NCBI GenBank assembly: GCA_945874195.1
Contig: CAMCFW010000028.1
Coordinates: forward strand, 1-11,713
Reading direction: 5' to 3'
Length of the DNA stretch: 11,713 bases
DNA from: Chryseobacterium gleum
GTDB lineage: Bacteria; Bacteroidota; Bacteroidia; UBA10329
Under the pieces are notes generated by a model, which saw only the letters and a program-made list of their open reading frames with translations, had not been told where the DNA came from and searched no databases. Shown here piece by piece: positions 1 through 7,558 of the stretch (positions are counted from its first letter, which is position 1; each line of letters begins with the position of its first letter). A program made the translations under genes and the position numbers.

Positions 1-2
1 TG

Positions 3-2093
3 GGCTTCATTATGTTAGGCTTTGTCCGGTCCGCATCGGCTCAGTTTGTTGTGTTCAACAACGGAGCGGAAGTGACGGTCAGCACAGGCTGCATCGTGAG
101 CATCGTTACCGGGGATCTGGACAATGATTCCGGTATCATCGACAACGCAGGGCGTATAACCGTCAACGGTAATCTCACGAATGACGATGAGATCACTGGT
201 GCAGGTGCTAGCACGGGGATATTCAATGTTTCGGGAAACTGGGCGAACAATGCGGTTTTCACTGCAGATCAAAGCTTGGTCAATCTGAACGGTGGTGCTC
301 AGCAGATCACCGGTTCGGCCGTCAGTACCTTTTACAATCTGAACCTACTTGGATCAGGTATCAAAAGCATGACCATAGATGCAGAAGTGAATGGCACGTT
401 GAGCTTGAACAGTTTGCAACTGGCCACTGCCGGCAACGTTCTGAGGGTTCTTAATCCATCGACCTCTGCCGTGACAGAAAGTGGCGGTTTTGTAAGCAGC
501 ATCGGTTCAGGCCGCTTGTCGTGGAATACGAACTCCACCAACACATATGTATTCCCATTGGGAAGCAGTGTCGGAACACAACGGATTCGACCCGTTGCAC
601 TCACCCCGAACAGTTCATCGGCCAATACATTCGCTGCCAGAATGGCAAATGTGGACGCCACAACCGAAGGTTATGACGTTGCTCAGGTGTCCACAGAACT
701 CTGCTTTGTGAATGACCTTTTCTACCATCAGATAGATCATGTTTCAGGAACGGATGCTGCGGACATCACTCAATATTTTGTTCCAGCGAACGATGGAAGT
801 TGGCAGAACGGTGCGCATTGGCAAGGAGCACAATGGGCCGACATGACCAACGAGTCCAATGGTACCATCGGTGGATATAGCACGGTCACCAATCCGTCAT
901 GGACCGACTTTAGTCAACCTGCATTCGCTTTGGCCAATGCACTGCCTGAAGTGAGTATCAACGCGGTTGCACCGTTGTGTACGCAGAGCGCTCCGGTAAG
1001 TCTTTCGTCTTCACCGGCAGGCGGATCGTATTCGGGCCCAGGGATCAGCAACGGAGTGTTCACCCCGGCCTTTGCAGGAGTTGGAACGCACACGGTGACC
1101 TACACCTACACCAATGGATTCGGTTGTACCAACAGTGCTCAGATTCAAATTGAAGTTTCATCGGCACCGGTGGTCACCATCACATCGAGCAACAATGGAG
1201 CGCTCACGCTCTGTAACGGACAGTCGATGACTCTGGATGCAACCCCAGGATTCAGTTCTTACTCATGGAATACCGGATCGAATACTGCTGGCATCACCGT
1301 CAATTCAACTGGACTGTATTCGGTTACTGTTACCAACTCGAATGGTTGCAGCGCCACATCGGCCACGGCCAACGTGACGGTGCAGCCGATACCTGCACCT
1401 GTGGCCATAGCACTTGGGTCTCTTAACTTCTGCGAAGGAGAGACGGTGGTTCTGAGCACGGCCGCAAACCAAGGAACATACCTTTGGGAAAATACCAACG
1501 GCACCAACCCGACAACAGTTGTCACAGAATCTGGGGATTACTTTGTAACGGTTACCAACGCTTTCGGATGTGTGGGCGTATCCAATACGATCACCGTTGA
1601 TGTGACACCGATGAATGAGGCCTTCATCGTTGCCAGCGGCAATGATCTGACGGTGACCCCTGCAGGATCCGGATATCAGTGGTTCTTGAATGGCGATCCG
1701 ATTCCAGGGGCCACAGGAGTTACCTACGAGGCAATTCAAAGCGGAACGTACCATGTCGAATATATCGGACCGAACGGTTGTCCAACATCCACCTACGACT
1801 TGGAATTCACTCTTCAGGTCGGTGTGGACGAGTTGAGCATTTTTGATGTATTGGATGTATTCCCTAACCCAGGAAAAGGAGAGTTCAGCATCCGAGGCAT
1901 GTTGCCTTCAATGGAAAATGTGACGATTGAATTGACCAACATGCTCGGACAGGCGTTGCAACCGGCCATTTACCTGAGCAACACGGACAATTTTGTCCAG
2001 CCTATCGACATCAGCAAGTATGCGAACGGTGTTTACTTCATCCGTATCCAAGCGGCCGATAGCAGTGTCACTGTGAGATACATAAAGAGTTAG
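3..2093 (+). CDS. Secreted T9SS cargo protein with Ig-like repeats and type A sorting domain (5' end outside window)
   Basis: This is a large exported protein, probably attached to the cell surface or released through the type IX secretion system. The frame is open to the left edge. The residues just before and after the ATG at 12 look like the end of a signal peptide cleaved at ASA|Q, so the true start lies upstream. Counting from that ATG, residues 20-150 are rich in Asn, Gly and Thr with short repeated strand-like units (NGNLTNDDEI, VSGNWANNAVF), as in beta-solenoid surface proteins. About four Ig/PKD-like beta modules follow (roughly 312-385, 385-460, 462-535, 535-600), several with the pattern W-N-T-G ... 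G-x-Y-x-V-T-V-T-N-x-x-G-C. Residues 610-693 form a type A C-terminal sorting domain: VFPNPGKGEF, a LTNMLGQ motif, then DISKYANGVYFIRI and a basic end (YIKS). No enzymatic domain is visible, so the ligand or role is unknown; adhesion is only a guess. A strong terminator follows the stop codon. Confidence 0.88.
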   Translation, partial: GFIMLGFVRSASAQFVVFNNGAEVTVSTGCIVSIVTGDLDNDSGIIDNAGRITVNGNLTNDDEITGAGASTGIFNVSGNWANNAVFTADQSLVNLNGGAQQITGSAVSTFYNLNLLGSGIKSMTIDAEVNGTLSLNSLQLATAGNVLRVLNPSTSAVTESGGFVSSIGSGRLSWNTNSTNTYVFPLGSSVGTQRIRPVALTPNSSSANTFAARMANVDATTEGYDVAQVSTELCFVNDLFYHQIDHVSGTDAADITQYFVPANDGSWQNGAHWQGAQWADMTNESNGTIGGYSTVTNPSWTDFSQPAFALANALPEVSINAVAPLCTQSAPVSLSSSPAGGSYSGPGISNGVFTPAFAGVGTHTVTYTYTNGFGCTNSAQIQIEVSSAPVVTITSSNNGALTLCNGQSMTLDATPGFSSYSWNTGSNTAGITVNSTGLYSVTVTNSNGCSATSATANVTVQPIPAPVAIALGSLNFCEGETVVLSTAANQGTYLWENTNGTNPTTVVTESGDYFVTVTNAFGCVGVSNTITVDVTPMNEAFIVASGNDLTVTPAGSGYQWFLNGDPIPGATGVTYEAIQSGTYHVEYIGPNGCPTSTYDLEFTLQVGVDELSIFDVLDVFPNPGKGEFSIRGMLPSMENVTIELTNMLGQALQPAIYLSNTDNFVQPIDISKYANGVYFIRIQAADSSVTVRYIKS

Positions 2094-2128
2094 ACGAACA
2101 GGATCAATTTACGGTCCAGTCCCGAATT

Positions 2129-2157
2129 AAAGCCTCTTCAGATCCTGGAGAGGCTTT
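2129..2157 (+). terminator. Rho-independent terminator after the T9SS cargo gene
   Basis: AAAGCCTCTTCAG pairs with CTGGAGAGGCTTT around a 3-base loop (ATC). This gives 13 pairs including one G-U, and the outer nine are perfect. The sequence just after is T-rich (ACTTTTATAT). It lies 36 bases after the stop of the upstream gene. It ends only 11 bases before the rhomboid start codon, so it may also restrict entry into that gene. Confidence 0.8.
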
Positions 2158-2168
2158 ACTTTTATATC

Positions 2169-2873
2169 GTGATCAAAGAACTGTTCTCAAGCTTCATCGT
2201 TCCCGCTTCTCTCGTATCGTTGTTGGTTCTTGTCGAGTTGGCTGAATATACTTTTGACATCGATCTTGGGCAGTATGGTGTTTACCCTAGGAAGATATCG
2301 GAGTTGAGCGGTGTGATCACTTATCCGTTCATTCATTCCAATTGGAAACACCTTTTCAATAACGCTACCGCCCTGCTGGTTCTCGGAACCATGTTGTATT
2401 ACTTCTACAGGCCTGTAGCATCAAAAACATTGTTGTGGGTCTATCTACTGAGTGGATGTTGGCTTTGGGTGGGTGGTCGCCCAAATTTCCACATTGGTGC
2501 AAGTGGGATCGTCTATGCTTTATTCGGATTCTTGTTTGTGAGCGGATTATTGAGGAAACATCTTAAGTTGATGGCACTGTCGCTATTGGTCGTATTCCTT
2601 TATGGAAGTTTGGTGTGGGGAATTTTTCCGGTAGATGACACGATTTCCTACGAAGGTCATTTGTTCGGTCTGATCGCGGGAGTCGTGGTGGCATACGTTT
2701 ACCGAAAGCAGGGAGTTCAGCAACCCAAATATTCTTGGGATCTGGTTGAAGTGGAAGAGACCCCAGATTGGTACCCTGACCCTGACCGGAAATCCGAAAC
2801 CGAAGCTAGGCCGCAGATCAAAATCGAATACACGTATAAACCAAAGGATGACCGAACAGAAGATAGGAATTAA
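2169..2873 (+). CDS. Rhomboid family intramembrane serine protease
   Basis: The product is a 234-residue inner-membrane protein that should cleave transmembrane substrates within the bilayer using a Ser-His dyad. About six hydrophobic segments are visible (roughly 10-27, 62-80, 85-101, 108-126, 132-152, 160-178), the basic bacterial rhomboid fold. The nucleophile is Ser112 in HIGASG, the general base is His164 in YEGHLFG, and Asn65 in HLFNN matches the oxyanion-hole Asn of GlpG. The active site therefore looks intact. Residues 180-234 form a charged, Pro- and Glu-rich tail, probably cytoplasmic. The start is GTG: no other start precedes the first helix, and an in-frame stop (the upstream gene's TAG) closes the frame above. 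No Shine-Dalgarno stands at normal distance; the nearest purine run (GGAGAGG) lies inside the terminator stem. The 3' end overlaps the next gene by 26 bases, suggesting coupled translation. The substrate is unknown. Confidence 0.9.
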   Translation: MIKELFSSFIVPASLVSLLVLVELAEYTFDIDLGQYGVYPRKISELSGVITYPFIHSNWKHLFNNATALLVLGTMLYYFYRPVASKTLLWVYLLSGCWLWVGGRPNFHIGASGIVYALFGFLFVSGLLRKHLKLMALSLLVVFLYGSLVWGIFPVDDTISYEGHLFGLIAGVVVAYVYRKQGVQQPKYSWDLVEVEETPDWYPDPDRKSETEARPQIKIEYTYKPKDDRTEDRN

Positions 2874-3294
2874 AGAGCGGGTGTTCTCGTTCGCCCTTTA
2901 TGGTGGGCTAGGAATAACAACGGAGGTCTTCTTCACTGCCATTGTCGACCTGATCAACAGCACAGATTTCAGCGACCTTTCGTTGAAAGGGGTCAGTTAT
3001 GTTTGGATGTTTCCCATTTATGGGATCACCTCGGTCGTTTTTCCAATTGGGTTCAATATTCTGAAAAAGTGGAATCGATTTCTAAGGTATCTGATCTATG
3101 GAATTGGTATTCTGATAGTAGAATTGATAGCTGGATTTGCGCTGGAGCAAATGACCGGCCGATGCCCGTGGGAATATCAGGTCGGGTGGCACTTTGGGGG
3201 CTACATTCGATTCGACTATCTTCCGCTTTGGATGCTTTTTGGAGCGGTGATCGAAGTATTCCACCGCTTCAACAGAAGTATAGGCTTGGTATAA
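2848..3294 (+). CDS. Small four-helix membrane protein of the CmpB (putative ABC transporter type IV)/TMEM229 type
   Basis: This 148-residue integral membrane protein has hydrophobic stretches at about 14-36, 52-72, 79-100 and 126-139. Its motifs recall the bacterial family Pfam labels ABC_trans_CmpB and the animal TMEM229 proteins: YGGLGITTEV (18-27), WMFPIYG (53-59), a glutamate inside a helix (E92), TGRCPWEY (103-110) and RFDYLPLW (121-128). This assignment is from remembered motif patterns. The ABC-transporter label of the family is weakly founded and no function is established; there is no ATP-binding domain here. I chose the ATG at 2848 because the frame upstream of it does not look coded (basic, no hydrophobic segment) and overlaps the rhomboid tail. 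A GTG at 2881, preceded by AAAGAG, is a possible alternative. The gene overlaps the rhomboid gene by 26 bases and converges on dnaN. Confidence 0.75.
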   Translation: MTEQKIGIKERVFSFALYGGLGITTEVFFTAIVDLINSTDFSDLSLKGVSYVWMFPIYGITSVVFPIGFNILKKWNRFLRYLIYGIGILIVELIAGFALEQMTGRCPWEYQVGWHFGGYIRFDYLPLWMLFGAVIEVFHRFNRSIGLV

Positions 3295-3297
3295 GCC

Positions 3298-3332
3298 AAA
3301 AAAAAGGTCGTAGTGCTTGAGCACCACGACCT
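3298..3332 (-). terminator. Rho-independent terminator for dnaN (leftward)
   Basis: Read on the minus strand, AGGTCGTGGTGC pairs with GCACTACGACCT (12 pairs, one of them G-U) around a TCAA loop and runs straight into eight T residues. On the plus strand the same hairpin has an A-C mismatch and no following T run, so it works best leftwards, 25 bases after the dnaN stop. It sits between two convergent genes and may weakly stop rightward transcription from the rhomboid pair too. Confidence 0.85.
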
Positions 3333-3356
3333 CAAGAACGTACAATTTGTGCCTTA

Positions 3357-4478
3357 TTAATTATTCAGCATAACGGGCATCACCAACATCAATAATTGCT
3401 CTCCTTCTATAAAGGTCTCACCTGGATTCAAAATGCCCGCACGGTTCGGTTCAGACATTTCAAGGATTACCTCGTCTGTTTCCAAGTTGCTCAACATTTC
3501 AATCAAGAATCTTGAGTTGAATCCGATCGACATGTCTTCTCCTTTGTAGCTACAGGTCAATCTTTCATCGGCATTGTTCGAAAAATCCGGGTCTTCAGCC
3601 GAAACATGCAATTCGCTTCCGGCCATTTTCAATCGTACTTGATGAGTGGTCTTGTTCGAAAAGAATGAAACGCGTTTCACGGAGTTCAAAAATTGTCCGC
3701 GATTAACTGTCAGTACATTCGGGTTCACCTTTGGAATAACGGCCTCGTAATTCGGATAGCGTCCATCGATCAACCTACACACCAGTTTTACACTGCCGAA
3801 AGTGAACTTGGCATTGGTCTCATTGTATTCTATGGTCACCTCAATGTCTTCGGTCGCCAATACATTCTTAAGCAGATTCAGCGGTTTTTTCGGAAGGATG
3901 AAACTTGCGCCCGCGTTGGCCTTTGCGTCAGTTCGGGTGTATTTCACAAGTTTGTGAGCATCGGTTGAAACGAATGTCACATGATCTTCGTGCAGTTCGA
4001 AGAACACACCCGACATAACAGGTCTAAGTTCATCGTTTCCTGCAGCAAAAACGGTTTTACTGATGGCCCGCGCCAAAAGGTCTGATGCCACAATGACCGA
4101 AGCAGCAGCTTCAATGGCCGGTGCCTTCGGAAATTCATCTCCATTCAGTCCGGCCACGTTGTATTCTCCATATTCTGAAGTGAATCGGACTCCATGCGTT
4201 TCGCTGTTCACCGAAAAGGTGATGGGTGTGTCTGGAAAGCTTTTCAACAGGTCCAAAAGAATTCGGGCCGGAATGGCCACCTGACCTTTTTCTTTCGAAG
4301 TGATCTCAAGCGAAGTGGTCATGGTGGTCTCAAGGTCTGAACCTGAAACGGTCAATTTGTTCTTGTCGATTTCGAACAGGAAATTATCGAGTATCGGAAG
4401 CGTATTGTTTGTGCTTACCACACCACTTATGGCCTGCAGATTCTTGAGGAGTAATTGGCTGGAAACTATGAACTTCAT
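3357..4478 (-). CDS. dnaN: DNA polymerase III subunit beta (sliding clamp)
   Basis: DnaN is the ring-shaped homodimer that tethers the replicative polymerase to DNA and serves as a docking platform for repair and replication proteins. At 373 residues it has the usual length, built from three clamp domains (about 1-120, 128-245, 248-373). Recognisable parts are the N-terminus MKFIVSSQLLLKNLQ, the LPILDNFLFEI stretch (27-37), SGSDLE (45-50), DGRYPNYEAVIP in the middle domain, and the C-terminal MLVMPVMLNN, which matches the MP-M-L end of other clamps. The ATG at 4478 is the family start and follows an A-rich leader (AAAAAAGTAAAG). dnaN is not beside dnaA here; it is the last gene of the leftward gld run, with a candidate promoter of its own and a terminator after it. 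Confidence 0.97.
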   Translation of the reverse strand: MKFIVSSQLLLKNLQAISGVVSTNNTLPILDNFLFEIDKNKLTVSGSDLETTMTTSLEITSKEKGQVAIPARILLDLLKSFPDTPITFSVNSETHGVRFTSEYGEYNVAGLNGDEFPKAPAIEAAASVIVASDLLARAISKTVFAAGNDELRPVMSGVFFELHEDHVTFVSTDAHKLVKYTRTDAKANAGASFILPKKPLNLLKNVLATEDIEVTIEYNETNAKFTFGSVKLVCRLIDGRYPNYEAVIPKVNPNVLTVNRGQFLNSVKRVSFFSNKTTHQVRLKMAGSELHVSAEDPDFSNNADERLTCSYKGEDMSIGFNSRFLIEMLSNLETDEVILEMSEPNRAGILNPGETFIEGEQLLMLVMPVMLNN

Positions 4479-4501
4479 CTTTACTTTTTTCGAATGGGCT
4501 A

Positions 4502-4509
4502 CAAATATA
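4502..4509 (-). promoter_or_regulatory. Candidate Bacteroidota -7 box for dnaN
   Basis: The minus strand reads TATATTTG, an exact match to the Bacteroidota -7 consensus TAnnTTTG, 23 bases before the dnaN ATG. No TTG is present at the usual distance upstream, so the -33 element is weak or absent. It lies in the 75-base gap after the DUF4340 gene and would let dnaN be expressed independently of the gld genes. Confidence 0.5.
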
Positions 4510-4553
4510 GACGAATGAGTTTGTCGGCCTGTCCTGCTGTTGAAAACTATGAA

Positions 4554-5585
4554 TTAGTTATCACGTCTCAATTTAGGGTCTTTCAGCAAAACTTGAATTG
4601 GAATGGTCAGTCGGTCGAAGCTGAAGTATTGGATCAAAAGGACCTCGTTCTCATTTCCGTTCATCACGCCATGCATTCTATCCGCATCCCAAACCAATGG
4701 GTTGCCATCGCCATCGGTCGCGTCCGGATTTGCCGGTAGCCGATAAGAAGTGATTGACCTTGTAGTTCCATTCTGGTCTTTCACCTGGATTGTGAAATAG
4801 GGTGGTGAGTTGACAATGCTATCCACCCGATGCTTATCGTATGGCTGAACTCCTTCAAAGCGGATGTCTCTGTAATTCAACAGATAGCGTTTCACGAATA
4901 CGGTGTCCATCTCTGCGATGCGCGTTTCTGTTGGGTTCATTTTATAGAGACTTACCTTTCGGTCTGCCGAATGGGTTATCTTAAATGAACGTTCTGGCTC
5001 TTGATGAAAATCGACCTTTACCTCTGCGATCTGCGCCAGCTGATAGTTGAATATTTCTGAGTCGCGCCATTCCAAAGGGCGGGTCATGTATCTGCTGGTC
5101 AGGTAGCCCATGAAACCGGGAATATGACAGATGAAGGGAGTTCGCGAACCCTCGATGAGCATGTATGTCCCCATATTGTCTTTGGTGGCATCTCCAACAT
5201 AGTAGGTCTTTACCAGTTCATCTCCTTCATAGATTTCCACCTTGACCGATTTTCCAGCCAACAGTTTCACGATGTTGTCGTGGGCTGTTTTGGCCACGGG
5301 TGCTTTCATTTCCACTCTTTTAATGGTTTTAAGCAACACATCGATAGCATCTTTTCGGGCTTTGTGATCTTGATTTACCAACCAGCCTTGGGTTCCGTTC
5401 CGCTCCAAGGTCACGCGGTCTCCGGTCTTGTTGGCCAGGAATATTTTAGTCACTCGTGAAGTGTCTTCAACTGCAAAGTCGTGCAATTCTGGTTTGATGG
5501 TGCCAGAACCGCGTTGCTGATAGACATAGAATGCGATGGCGCCAAGTATCAGCAGAATGGCGAGGCCGATCAGGTTCTTCTTCAT
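4554..5585 (-). CDS. DUF4340 domain-containing membrane-anchored protein
   Basis: This 343-residue protein starts with a short basic end and one hydrophobic helix (MKKNLIGLAILLILGAIAFYVY, about residues 4-22, as an uncleaved anchor). The rest is predicted to lie outside the inner membrane. The body matches my memory of DUF4340: repeated units of the type 'I..I.L.N..G..V.L.R....W.V', here TRVT-type strands, ERNGTQGWLVNQDHKARKDA near residue 60-80, then TYYVGDATKDNMGTYMLIEG and a later VKVDFHQEPERSFKI segment. No catalytic motif is visible. DUF4340 proteins commonly sit next to GldG-like ABC auxiliary proteins in several phyla, which suggests a shared envelope complex; the biochemical role is not known. 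Here one gene (the SpoIIE phosphatase) separates it from gldG. A 113-base gap precedes it, in which I find no convincing promoter. Confidence 0.82.
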   Translation of the reverse strand: MKKNLIGLAILLILGAIAFYVYQQRGSGTIKPELHDFAVEDTSRVTKIFLANKTGDRVTLERNGTQGWLVNQDHKARKDAIDVLLKTIKRVEMKAPVAKTAHDNIVKLLAGKSVKVEIYEGDELVKTYYVGDATKDNMGTYMLIEGSRTPFICHIPGFMGYLTSRYMTRPLEWRDSEIFNYQLAQIAEVKVDFHQEPERSFKITHSADRKVSLYKMNPTETRIAEMDTVFVKRYLLNYRDIRFEGVQPYDKHRVDSIVNSPPYFTIQVKDQNGTTRSITSYRLPANPDATDGDGNPLVWDADRMHGVMNGNENEVLLIQYFSFDRLTIPIQVLLKDPKLRRDN

Positions 5586-5698
5586 TGGGAGCAGATGGTG
5601 TTCGTTATCATTTCAGTTCGTATCAATATTTCCGGTATTTTTTTCTGGCCTGTAGTTTCAATGCGATCGTCTTACTTGTTCATCAGGCAAAGGCCGAT

Positions 5699-7474
5699 TC
5701 ACATTCTAAATCCGATCACAAGAAGGTCATCGATCTGCTCAAATGAGCCTTTCCATTCCGCATGCTCAAGAGTAAGTGATTCATGCTGTTTCTGCATTGG
5801 CAATTGATGTATGTCGAACAAGAACTTTTTAAATCGTGAGGTCATGTATTTTCGATTGTCCGTGCCTCCGAACTGATCGGCATAACCATCTGAATAAATG
5901 TAGAACACATCTCCGCTCATCACCTCGATCTCTTGAACAGTAAACTCGGTTTCGTAATCGGAAAAACCACCAATGCTGCGCCTGTCTCCTTTGATTTCTA
6001 TACGTTCTCCGTTACGGACCATTATCAGCGGTCGACAGGCTCCTGAATAATAAAGCCGCTTAGCGTTAAGATCCAAGGTGCAAAGTGCCATATCCATTCC
6101 ATCGTTGGCCCTTATGTTGGATTCGTGGTTCTGCAACGATTCCTTGATGCGCTTGTTCATCAATTGTAGGATCAAAGCTGGATCTGTGACTCCTTCATTG
6201 TCTACAATGCTAGCGAGAAGATTGTTACCCAAAATGCTCATCATGGCTCCCGGAACTCCGTGTCCCGTACAGTCTACTGCTGCTAGCACCAGTCGATCGT
6301 TTTTTCCAGAAAACCAATAGAAATCACCACTTACAATATCCTTTGGTTGAAAAAGGATGAACGAATCTTTAAGAAACCTCTTTAGCGTGTTTTCTGAAGG
6401 TAGGATGGCCCTTTGAAGTGTTTTGGCATACTCAATGCTTTCAGTGATGTTTCTATTTTTACTCTGTAGCTCAGATTTTTGTCTGAAAATCTCCTCGTTT
6501 GCATTGGCCAGATCAATGTTTTTGAGGCGAAATATTTCCTTTTCCCGTTGCGATTCTGCTATATCGAACTTCTTCTGCAATTCTCGGGTTTTGAGCTTTA
6601 CATTTTCGCTGGTAATGATATCTGTGAAAGATTTGTTCTTCTTGAAGTGTTCCAACGCTTTTTTGTGTTCACCCATTTCTTCAAACACAATGGCATAATG
6701 TTCGTGAATCACGGCCAGGAGACCAGGGTCGGGGAGTTCCTTGGCACAGTCCAATGCCTCATCCAAACATTCGATCGCTTTTTCGCAATCCTGACAAATG
6801 AAGTAGGCCATGGCCATGCTCTTCAGAATTGCAGCTCTGAATCCAGTGCTCCGGTCTGTCTGGTCGTTCAGTTCAAGAGAGCGTTGAAAATAATTGAGGG
6901 CCTCGGGTCCATCTTTGTTTTTGTAAAACAGGATTCCCATACTGCCAAGGATTTTCTTTTTGAGGTTATCATCTTCGCCTTCGTAGCTAAGTGCCTGGCG
7001 CAGTTCGTCCATCGCCTCATCGTGCTTTTCCAACCAATTGAGACAGTTTCCCAAAGCATAATGAGCCTCTTGGATCAACGGAATTTCATTCAATTCGATC
7101 GCATTTTTCAGCGCGCTTTGGAAATATTCGGTTGCATTGGCAAGCTGATAGAGATTCTGATATAAGCGAGCAATGCGAAATTGGAAAGCGATGATTCCCT
7201 TCTGATTATTTTCTGAGCGCATGATATCCAAGCCTTCCAGAAAATTGAATAGGGCCTTATCCGTGTCGTCAATAGAGTTGAAAAGATTCCCCACTTTCAG
7301 ATGAACCTCTGCTGCTTTCTTTACTTCCGTCTTTTTCACGTATAGCAGGATAGCTTGCTGAAAGTGCGCATTGGCATCTTGTTGATTTCCTGCTGCCAGC
7401 AATTGATCGCCCTTCAGCTCTGCTTCCTGAGCTGAAAGATCTTCGAATTGCTGTATTTGAGAATTCTCGGACAC
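5699..7474 (-). CDS. TPR-repeat SpoIIE family (PP2C-type) serine/threonine protein phosphatase
   Basis: The 591-residue protein has no signal peptide or membrane helix and should be cytoplasmic. Residues 15-280 are a run of TPR helical repeats (for example ALGNCLNWLEKHDEAMDELRQAL and GPEALNYFQRSLELN). Residues 285-345 are a Glu/Lys/Gln-rich coiled coil. A linker with IEYAKTLQRAILPS (347-360) leads into the SpoIIE/RsbU-like phosphatase domain (about 370-590). Likely metal-binding acidic residues are present: D384 in SGDFYW, D401 in DCTGHGVPGAMM, D458 in NDGMDMA, D529 in YSDGYADQFGG and D582/D583 near the end. It should therefore be active, dephosphorylating a Ser/Thr-phosphorylated partner, typically an anti-sigma-factor antagonist, when a signal reaches the TPRs; no such partner is encoded nearby. 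The start is GTG at 7474, giving MSENSQIQQF. A -7-like TAACTTTA lies just before it, without a clear TTG. The gene sits between gldG (84-base gap) and the DUF4340 gene (113-base gap). Confidence 0.93.
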   Translation of the reverse strand: MSENSQIQQFEDLSAQEAELKGDQLLAAGNQQDANAHFQQAILLYVKKTEVKKAAEVHLKVGNLFNSIDDTDKALFNFLEGLDIMRSENNQKGIIAFQFRIARLYQNLYQLANATEYFQSALKNAIELNEIPLIQEAHYALGNCLNWLEKHDEAMDELRQALSYEGEDDNLKKKILGSMGILFYKNKDGPEALNYFQRSLELNDQTDRSTGFRAAILKSMAMAYFICQDCEKAIECLDEALDCAKELPDPGLLAVIHEHYAIVFEEMGEHKKALEHFKKNKSFTDIITSENVKLKTRELQKKFDIAESQREKEIFRLKNIDLANANEEIFRQKSELQSKNRNITESIEYAKTLQRAILPSENTLKRFLKDSFILFQPKDIVSGDFYWFSGKNDRLVLAAVDCTGHGVPGAMMSILGNNLLASIVDNEGVTDPALILQLMNKRIKESLQNHESNIRANDGMDMALCTLDLNAKRLYYSGACRPLIMVRNGERIEIKGDRRSIGGFSDYETEFTVQEIEVMSGDVFYIYSDGYADQFGGTDNRKYMTSRFKKFLFDIHQLPMQKQHESLTLEHAEWKGSFEQIDDLLVIGFRM

Positions 7475-7558
7475 GAGCTAAAGTTATTTTGTTGCTTCCA
7501 ACCTGCCAGAATCGTAATGAACCCCGTAAAACGATGAATCGGTCACAGAAAAGATCAT

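Noticed and set aside
1164..1620. Similar DNA stretches within the cargo gene considered as a DNA repeat
   Set aside because: The likeness is at protein level between Ig-like modules and is strongly diverged at base level; it is explained by domain duplication.
2746..2847. Longer start for the TMEM229-like protein
   Set aside because: The extra 34 residues are the out-of-frame reading of the rhomboid tail, strongly basic and without resemblance to the family; the ATG at 2848 fits better.
5586..5698. GCCTG/CAGGC inverted repeat in the gap between the phosphatase and DUF4340 genes
   Set aside because: The arms are only five bases, more than 30 bases apart, and are not followed by a T run in the direction of transcription.
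6479..7165. Open frame of 228 codons on the plus strand
   Set aside because: It is antisense to the TPR part of the SpoIIE phosphatase gene; composition is that of a reverse-frame shadow (Phe/Leu-rich from Glu/Lys codons).
7475..7558. Possible promoter with TAACTTTA before the phosphatase gene
   Set aside because: The -7 differs from consensus in one base, no TTG stands at proper distance, and the start site would nearly coincide with the GTG. Too weak to list as a feature.
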